Shown here piece by piece: positions 13,289 through 16,966 of a DNA stretch of 16,966 nt. Source of the DNA: JBPCPM01 sp050999155 (GTDB lineage Bacteria; Actinomycetota; Thermoleophilia; Solirubrobacterales; 70-9); assembly GCA_050999155.1 (NCBI GenBank), contig JBPCPM010000029.1:1-16966 (forward strand). Direction: 5' to 3'. The stretch's first letter is position 1, and each line of letters begins with the position of its first letter. The position numbers and the translations under genes are program-made. Below the pieces are notes generated by a model. It made no database searches. It saw only the letters and a list, made by a program, of their open reading frames with translations, and was not told where the DNA came from.

Positions 13289-15160
13289 ATGAACGCCGTG
13301 ACGGCACATGCGTGCAGGATGCGGCTGCGCACGGTGGTGCTCGCCGGCGTGATCGCCGTCGCGGCAGCCGCGCCCGCCACGGCCGCGACCGAGCGACCGA
13401 TCGTCTACGACGTCGTCATCGACGGACTCGACGGCGACCGCGTCGACGCCGGCAAGGCGCCGTTCATCTCCTCGCTGCTGGCGGGCAACGGCGCGAGCTC
13501 GACCTACTACCGCGAGTCGCGCTCGATCATGCTCTCGGAGACCAACCCCAACCACACGGCGATGATGACCGGGGCCTACGCCGACCGCTCGGGGATCCCG
13601 GGCAACTCGTTCGCCATCTTTGCCCCCCTGGCCGGCGACGACACCTGCGTCCGCACGGGACCGATCGACGAATCGCAGGCCCCCTCGGAGGTCAGCGGCG
13701 AGAACGAGACCTGCCCCCAGGTCGAGACGGTGTTCGCCGCCGTCAAGCGCCAGGGCAACCCCGACGACGTGCGCACGGCGGCGGTGTTCGGCAAGCCGAA
13801 GCTCGGCCAGATCTTCTCGGCCACCAACGGCTACGGCGCCGAGCGCGGGTTCCACGTCGACCATCTGTGGGCGCCGTGCGACGACTCGCGCTCCGACGAC
13901 GACAGCTACTGCGGACGTGTGGCCACCAACCCGGTGACCGGCTACGCCGACAGCGACAAGACGGTGATGGACGAGGTGATCCGCACGGTCCGCGAGGGCG
14001 TGCCGCCGTCCGACGGCGGGCCCGCCCGGCGCCCGGACTTCACCTTCGTGAACCTCCACCAGGTCGACTCGGCCGGCCACGCCACCGGAACCGGCTCCGC
14101 GTACGACACCGCGATCGCCCAGGCCGACGACGAGATCAAGCGGCTCGTCGGCGAGCTGCGCAGCCGTGGCGAGTGGGAGCGGACGGTCCTGATCATCAAC
14201 TCCGACCACTCGATGACCACCACGCCGAGCAAGGTCAGCACCGAGCAGATCTTCGACGGCGTCGGCATCGACTCGGACGCCTACACGCTGGTCGACAACG
14301 GCGAGTCCGAGCTCGTCTATCTCAACGACCGCACCGACCCGGGCCGCTTTGAGCTGCTGCGCCGGATGCGCGCCGCGGCCGAGGCCGACCCGCAGGTCGC
14401 CGAGGGCCTCTACCGCGAACCCAACCCGGCCGACGGCGGCGAGGCGAACACGCTCGACGGCAAGCACCCCGGGTGGAACGCGGCCAGCCCCCGCATCGGC
14501 GACCTCGTGCTCACGGCGGTCCCGGGCAGCGCCTTCGACGAGGGCGCCACGAGCAACCCCGGCGGCGGCGTGGGCAACCCGATCCCCGGCAACCACGGTG
14601 GCCCCCAGACCCGCGACAGCACCTTCGCGGTGATCGGCGGCAGCCCCCTCGTCCGACAGCAGGACCGCACCGGGGTGCGCAAGCCCGACAACGACGACAC
14701 GCTCGACAATCCGACCCAGGCCGAGAACGTCGACGTCGCCTCCACGGTCCTTGGCCTGTTCGGCCTCTTTCCCACCACCGACAACGCGGGCCGCTACCTG
14801 GCCGAGTCGATCGACCTCGAGGCACTCCCGGGCGGCGGGAAGCCCACCGAGCCGCCCGCCACCCGCGTGATCCGCGGCGATCGCGTGCCCGACCAGGGAG
14901 ACCCCGACGGACCGAAACGCCGGATCCGCTACCGCGTCTCCTGGCAGCCCATCGGCGGGCTGTACGACTTCCAGATTGAGCGTGACGGGCGCTTCAAGAG
15001 CGTCTACCGCTCCAGCCGGCTGACCTCGAACGCCTACCGGCTCCTGCCCGGCCGCACCTACAAGTTCCGCCTGCGGTCGAAGGCGGCCAGCGGCCGCCAC
15101 AGCGACTGGACCCCGGTGACGATCCGCGCCGGCGAGACCGCCTCCAGCTCCCGGTACTAG
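13289..15160 (+). CDS. Secreted alkaline-phosphatase-superfamily phosphodiesterase with fibronectin-III-like tail
   Basis: 623 residues from the chosen ATG. Residues 1-32 form a signal peptide: basic start, hydrophobic VVLAGVIAVAAAA, and APATA-ATE as the cleavage site, so the enzyme is exported. The catalytic domain (about 38-510) is of the type I phosphodiesterase/nucleotide pyrophosphatase kind: D45 in VYDVVIDG binds metal, T85 in SETNPNHTAMMTG is the likely nucleophile, and NLHQVDSAGHATG and INSDHSM supply the other metal ligands. The last 85 residues (RYRVSWQPIGGLYDFQIERD to the end) look like one fibronectin III domain. It should release phosphate or nucleotides from phosphodiesters outside the cell. 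The start could also be ATG 13232 or 13319. A PHO-box-like element upstream suggests induction by phosphate starvation. The 3' end faces the next gene with a 9-bp gap. Confidence 0.85.
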   Translation: MNAVTAHACRMRLRTVVLAGVIAVAAAAPATAATERPIVYDVVIDGLDGDRVDAGKAPFISSLLAGNGASSTYYRESRSIMLSETNPNHTAMMTGAYADRSGIPGNSFAIFAPLAGDDTCVRTGPIDESQAPSEVSGENETCPQVETVFAAVKRQGNPDDVRTAAVFGKPKLGQIFSATNGYGAERGFHVDHLWAPCDDSRSDDDSYCGRVATNPVTGYADSDKTVMDEVIRTVREGVPPSDGGPARRPDFTFVNLHQVDSAGHATGTGSAYDTAIAQADDEIKRLVGELRSRGEWERTVLIINSDHSMTTTPSKVSTEQIFDGVGIDSDAYTLVDNGESELVYLNDRTDPGRFELLRRMRAAAEADPQVAEGLYREPNPADGGEANTLDGKHPGWNAASPRIGDLVLTAVPGSAFDEGATSNPGGGVGNPIPGNHGGPQTRDSTFAVIGGSPLVRQQDRTGVRKPDNDDTLDNPTQAENVDVASTVLGLFGLFPTTDNAGRYLAESIDLEALPGGGKPTEPPATRVIRGDRVPDQGDPDGPKRRIRYRVSWQPIGGLYDFQIERDGRFKSVYRSSRLTSNAYRLLPGRTYKFRLRSKAASGRHSDWTPVTIRAGETASSSRY

Positions 15161-15169
15161 GCGACCCTC

Positions 15170-16111
15170 CTAGAGCTCGACCGTGGCGGCGTCGACCTTG
15201 CGGCTGCGCCAGCCCTCGTAGACGGCGATCGCCACGGCAAGGTCCTGGATGGCCAGGCCGGTGCTGTCGAACAGGGTGATCTCCTCCGCCGACTCGCGAC
15301 CCGGGCGGTCACCGACCAACACCGAGCCGAGCGGGGTGACCTGCTCGGCCACGACGCGACCGGCCGCCACTGCGCCGGCCAGCTCGCCGCCCGTGCTCGC
15401 CTGCTCCCACTCGTCGCAGAACAGCCGGCAGCGGTCCAGCGCGTCCACGGTCAGCTCGGCCTTCTGGTGGGCGTCGGCACCGAGGGCGGCGAGATGCTGG
15501 CCGGGCCGCAGGTCCTCGGCGCCCAAGACCGCCCGGTCGCCGGGGGTGACGGTCACCACGATGTCGCAGCCGATCGCCTCAGCCACTGGCCCCGCGCGCC
15601 AGCCCATCTCGTCGGCCAGCGATTCGGCCGCCTCTGGGCGGATGTCGGCGCATACCCCGGGCCCGAAGCCGGCCGCGACAAGACACCGCGCCGCCCACGC
15701 CCCATGCACCCCGCAGCCGACGATCCCGACCGACCGCGCTCCCTCGGCGGCCAGGGCCTTGGCGGAGACCGCGGCCGCGGCGCCGGTACGCAGGGCGGTG
15801 ACAGCTCGGCCGTCGATGATCGCCAGCGTCCGCCCCGTCGTTGCGTCCGACAGCAGCACCGTGCCGCTGACCACCGGGTTCGGTCCGCCGACGTTGCCAG
15901 GAAACGAGGTCACCCACTTCAGGAGGGCAAACCCGTCGCCCCGGGCCGGCATGGCCCGGAAGTCGCCGTGCGGCGGGCTGTCGAGGTAGACCTTCGGCGG
16001 CATCTCCCACTCGCCACGCGTGTGTCGTTCGAAAGCGCGGCGGGTCACGTCGATGGCCTGCCCGGCCGACACCGCGGCGAGCACCGCCTCGTTTCCGATC
16101 ACAGGGATCAC
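15170..16111 (-). CDS. Ornithine cyclodeaminase / mu-crystallin family enzyme
   Basis: 313 residues of the NAD-dependent family that includes ornithine cyclodeaminase, archaeal alanine dehydrogenase and ketimine reductase. Marks in order: FALLKWVTSFPGN with the substrate-binding K65, ALRTGAAAAVSAK (R108), the NAD-binding VGIVGCGVHGAWA (128-140), LAALGADAHQKAEL (208-220, usually GADxxGKxEL) and LFDSTGLAIQDLA with the catalytic-type D290. The nearest function cannot be settled: alanine, ornithine or another amino/imino acid are all possible. It starts with GTG, six bases after TAGGTT, so the message is probably leaderless. It is divergent from the small gene at 16267 over a 155-bp gap in which I see only the two -10 elements. 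Confidence 0.87.
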   Translation of the reverse strand: MIPVIGNEAVLAAVSAGQAIDVTRRAFERHTRGEWEMPPKVYLDSPPHGDFRAMPARGDGFALLKWVTSFPGNVGGPNPVVSGTVLLSDATTGRTLAIIDGRAVTALRTGAAAAVSAKALAAEGARSVGIVGCGVHGAWAARCLVAAGFGPGVCADIRPEAAESLADEMGWRAGPVAEAIGCDIVVTVTPGDRAVLGAEDLRPGQHLAALGADAHQKAELTVDALDRCRLFCDEWEQASTGGELAGAVAAGRVVAEQVTPLGSVLVGDRPGRESAEEITLFDSTGLAIQDLAVAIAVYEGWRSRKVDAATVEL

Positions 16112-16117
16112 GACATG

Positions 16118-16123
16118 AACCTA
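16118..16123 (-). promoter_or_regulatory. -10 hexamer TAGGTT of the ornithine cyclodeaminase-family gene
   Basis: On the minus strand TAGGTT is followed by six bases and the GTG at 16111. It decides the GTG as start, since an ATG in the gap is out of frame and stops after two codons. Confidence 0.55.
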
Positions 16124-16254
16124 CCCGGCGCCTGACGACCCCGGCCGCTCCCCCGGCGTCACGTCCCAAGGTCCGGACAACGCCCCTGAGATAGGGCACG
16201 CCACGCGTGCTCACACTCAGGCACGCGCGATCGGCCGCGCGCGAGTACCCGCGC

Positions 16255-16260
16255 TAGGGT
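16255..16260 (+). promoter_or_regulatory. -10 hexamer TAGGGT of the small gene at 16267
   Basis: TAGGGT is followed by six bases (GCGGCG) and ATG at 16267, the tightest spacing in the window. It supports both the start and the reality of this short gene. Confidence 0.55.
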
Positions 16261-16266
16261 GCGGCG

Positions 16267-16515
16267 ATGGCCAGCAACGGACACCGGCGCCCACCCCGGC
16301 CCCGGCTGCAGATCGAAGGTGGGGCCGCGAGCCCCGAGGAGACGGCCGCCATCGCCGGCGCCGTGGAGCAGTTCATGGCCGAGACCGCGCCGCGCCCGGA
16401 CGCCGGCCCGTCTGGACCGAGCCGCTGGCAGCAGGCCGCCCTGCTCGACGGCGTGCTCGCACGTCAGCGCCGGCCCGACACCTGGTCGGCCGGCTGGCCG
16501 CCGCTGGACGTCTGA
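16267..16515 (+). CDS. Small protein, possible acyl-CoA carboxylase epsilon-like subunit
   Basis: 82 residues. The layout is that of the small epsilon subunits of actinobacterial acyl-CoA carboxylases: a basic start, a short strand (RLQIEGGAASPEE, 13-25) leading into a helix (TAAIAGAVEQFMAE), a Pro-rich linker, and a Trp-containing C-terminal part (SRWQQAALLDGVLARQRR, then DTWSAGWPP). Epsilon subunits help join the alpha and beta carboxylase subunits, so it could serve the PccB encoded 3 kb upstream. The sequence is short and weakly conserved, so this is a tentative assignment; an unknown small protein is the alternative. A -10 hexamer six bases before the ATG supports it as a real gene. Its stop codon lies inside the inverted repeat in front of the reductase gene. 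Confidence 0.55.
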   Translation: MASNGHRRPPRPRLQIEGGAASPEETAAIAGAVEQFMAETAPRPDAGPSGPSRWQQAALLDGVLARQRRPDTWSAGWPPLDV

Positions 16516-16554
16516 TCGCGGACCGGGAACCTGAATTCCCGGTAATCCGATCAG
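16512..16554. repeat. Nested inverted repeat before the nitrite/sulfite reductase gene
   Basis: The outer arms CTGATCG (16512-16518) and CGATCAG (16548-16554) enclose the inner arms ACCGGGAA (16522-16529) and TTCCCGGT (16536-16543), all perfect. As RNA it is a strong hairpin covering the stop codon of the small gene, but no U-run follows. It ends seven bases before the TATATT -10, so it may be an operator. Confidence 0.6.
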
Positions 16555-16561
16555 CTTTCGC

Positions 16562-16567
16562 TATATT
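16562..16567 (+). promoter_or_regulatory. -10 hexamer TATATT of the nitrite/sulfite reductase gene
   Basis: TATATT is the most AT-rich hexamer in the intergenic regions here and close to the sigma-A consensus. Its -35 region falls in the inverted repeat. It leaves a leader of about 70 bases, unlike the leaderless genes in the rest of the window. Confidence 0.55.
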
Positions 16568-16630
16568 GGCTCGCGAACGTCGGCGCCCCTTTGCACGACT
16601 CGTGCCCGCGCCGCCCGCCGAGACCCCACT

Positions 16631-16635
16631 GGAGG
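16631..16635 (+). promoter_or_regulatory. Ribosome binding site of the nitrite/sulfite reductase gene
   Basis: GGAGG is followed by eight bases and GTG at 16644. It is the clearest Shine-Dalgarno in the window and fixes this GTG as the start. Confidence 0.7.
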
Positions 16636-16643
16636 CAGACAAC

Positions 16644-16966
16644 GTGGAATCCGCCACCTCGAAGAGCAAGAGCGGTTCGCTCGACAACCCCGAGGTCTAC
16701 GACGACGTCCCCGGGCACACGATCCCGATCCTCGAGCGGGAGTTCGACGACTTCGAGACCGAGGCCAAACTGTTCCTCTACGACGAGATTGCCGAGGATC
16801 AGTTCATCGGCTTCCGCCTCAAGCAGGGCGTCTACGGCCAGCGTCAGCCGGGGGTGCAGATGATCCGGGTCAAGCTTCCCTTCGGCGGGGTCACGCCCGA
16901 CCAGATGGATGCGTTCGGCGAGTTGGCCGAGCGGTTCGCGCCGCTGGCCAAGGGTCACATCACGAC
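16644..16966 (+). CDS. Nitrite/sulfite reductase, N-terminal part (runs off the window)
   Basis: The first 107 residues of a siroheme and [4Fe-4S] reductase that makes ammonia from nitrite or sulfide from sulfite. After a polar lead (1-40) comes the ferredoxin-like half domain: EAKLFLYDEIAEDQFIGFRL, then LKQGVYGQRQPGVQMIRVKL, FGGVTPDQMDAFGELAERF and LAKGHITT, where the arginine-rich substrate region of the family begins. The siroheme and cluster ligands lie beyond the window, so nitrite and sulfite cannot be told apart. The start is GTG with GGAGG eight bases upstream. It has its own promoter with a long inverted repeat over the -35 region, which suggests control by nitrogen, sulfur or redox state; that is inference. 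Confidence 0.85.
   Translation, partial: MESATSKSKSGSLDNPEVYDDVPGHTIPILEREFDDFETEAKLFLYDEIAEDQFIGFRLKQGVYGQRQPGVQMIRVKLPFGGVTPDQMDAFGELAERFAPLAKGHIT

Noticed and set aside
13058..15100. A 680-codon minus-strand frame opposite the phosphodiesterase.
   Set aside because: Same reason: low-complexity antisense shadow of a gene with clear catalytic motifs and a signal peptide.
16551..16958. A minus-strand frame opposite the nitrite/sulfite reductase start.
   Set aside because: It has no recognisable domain, and the plus strand has promoter, ribosome binding site and family motifs.
1..16966. CRISPR arrays, tRNA or rRNA genes.
   Set aside because: No regularly spaced direct repeats, no cloverleaf-like stretch and no rRNA-like sequence were seen on reading; a dedicated search could not be run.

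Overview
The window is very GC-rich, densely coded and, as far as I can see, chromosomal. It looks actinobacterial. The signs are a MoaD-MoaE fusion of the MoaX type, a possible actinobacterial acyl-CoA carboxylase epsilon-like subunit, a Streptomyces-style PHO-box repeat, and about ten genes whose start codon lies 6-10 nt after a TANNNT -10 hexamer, as in leaderless mRNAs. A Thermoleophilia/Solirubrobacterales-type host is my guess; no rRNA or tRNA is present to fix it.

Layout. 1-2015 is a mobile-element scar. It holds the frameshifted C-terminal remnant of an IS481-family transposase, a complete IS5/IS1182-type element (129-1460, 22-bp imperfect terminal inverted repeats, CTAG on both sides), and the N-terminal part of a methyltransferase gene cut off by that element. 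2149-2817 is moaX (molybdopterin synthase). 2922-6970 is a sugar/envelope block: an RmlC-like epimerase on the plus strand, then on the minus strand a Gfo/Idh/MocA oxidoreductase, a second RmlC-like cupin, a family 2 glycosyltransferase and a PAP2 membrane phosphatase-like protein. The PAP2 and glycosyltransferase genes overlap by GTGA. 7029-13161 contains two enzymes of the propionyl-CoA to succinyl-CoA route: a methylmalonyl-CoA mutase large subunit without the B12 domain and a propionyl-CoA carboxylase beta subunit. Between them lie a degenerate HD-GYP protein, an MFS transporter (minus) and a SAM methyltransferase. 13181-15160 is a secreted alkaline-phosphatase-superfamily phosphodiesterase with a C-terminal fibronectin-III-like segment, preceded by two perfect 11-nt PHO-box-like repeats. 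15170-16111 is an ornithine cyclodeaminase/mu-crystallin family enzyme (minus). 16267-16515 is a small possible carboxylase epsilon-like protein. From 16644 a nitrite/sulfite reductase starts and runs off the window, preceded by a nested inverted repeat.

How they work together. The carboxylase makes methylmalonyl-CoA and the mutase turns it into succinyl-CoA; residues visible in both agree with propionyl-/methylmalonyl-CoA as substrates. The alpha subunit, the epimerase and the B12-binding mutase subunit must be elsewhere. The sugar block probably modifies and transfers a nucleotide-activated sugar at the cell envelope. The truncated methyltransferase next to it may once have belonged to it.

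I did not find an unmistakably new multi-gene system. The most useful non-routine signals are the recurrent leaderless promoter arrangement, the PHO-box-like element before a secreted phosphodiesterase, the degenerate HD-GYP and PAP2 proteins, the IS junctions, and the palindromes before moaX and before the nitrite/sulfite reductase.
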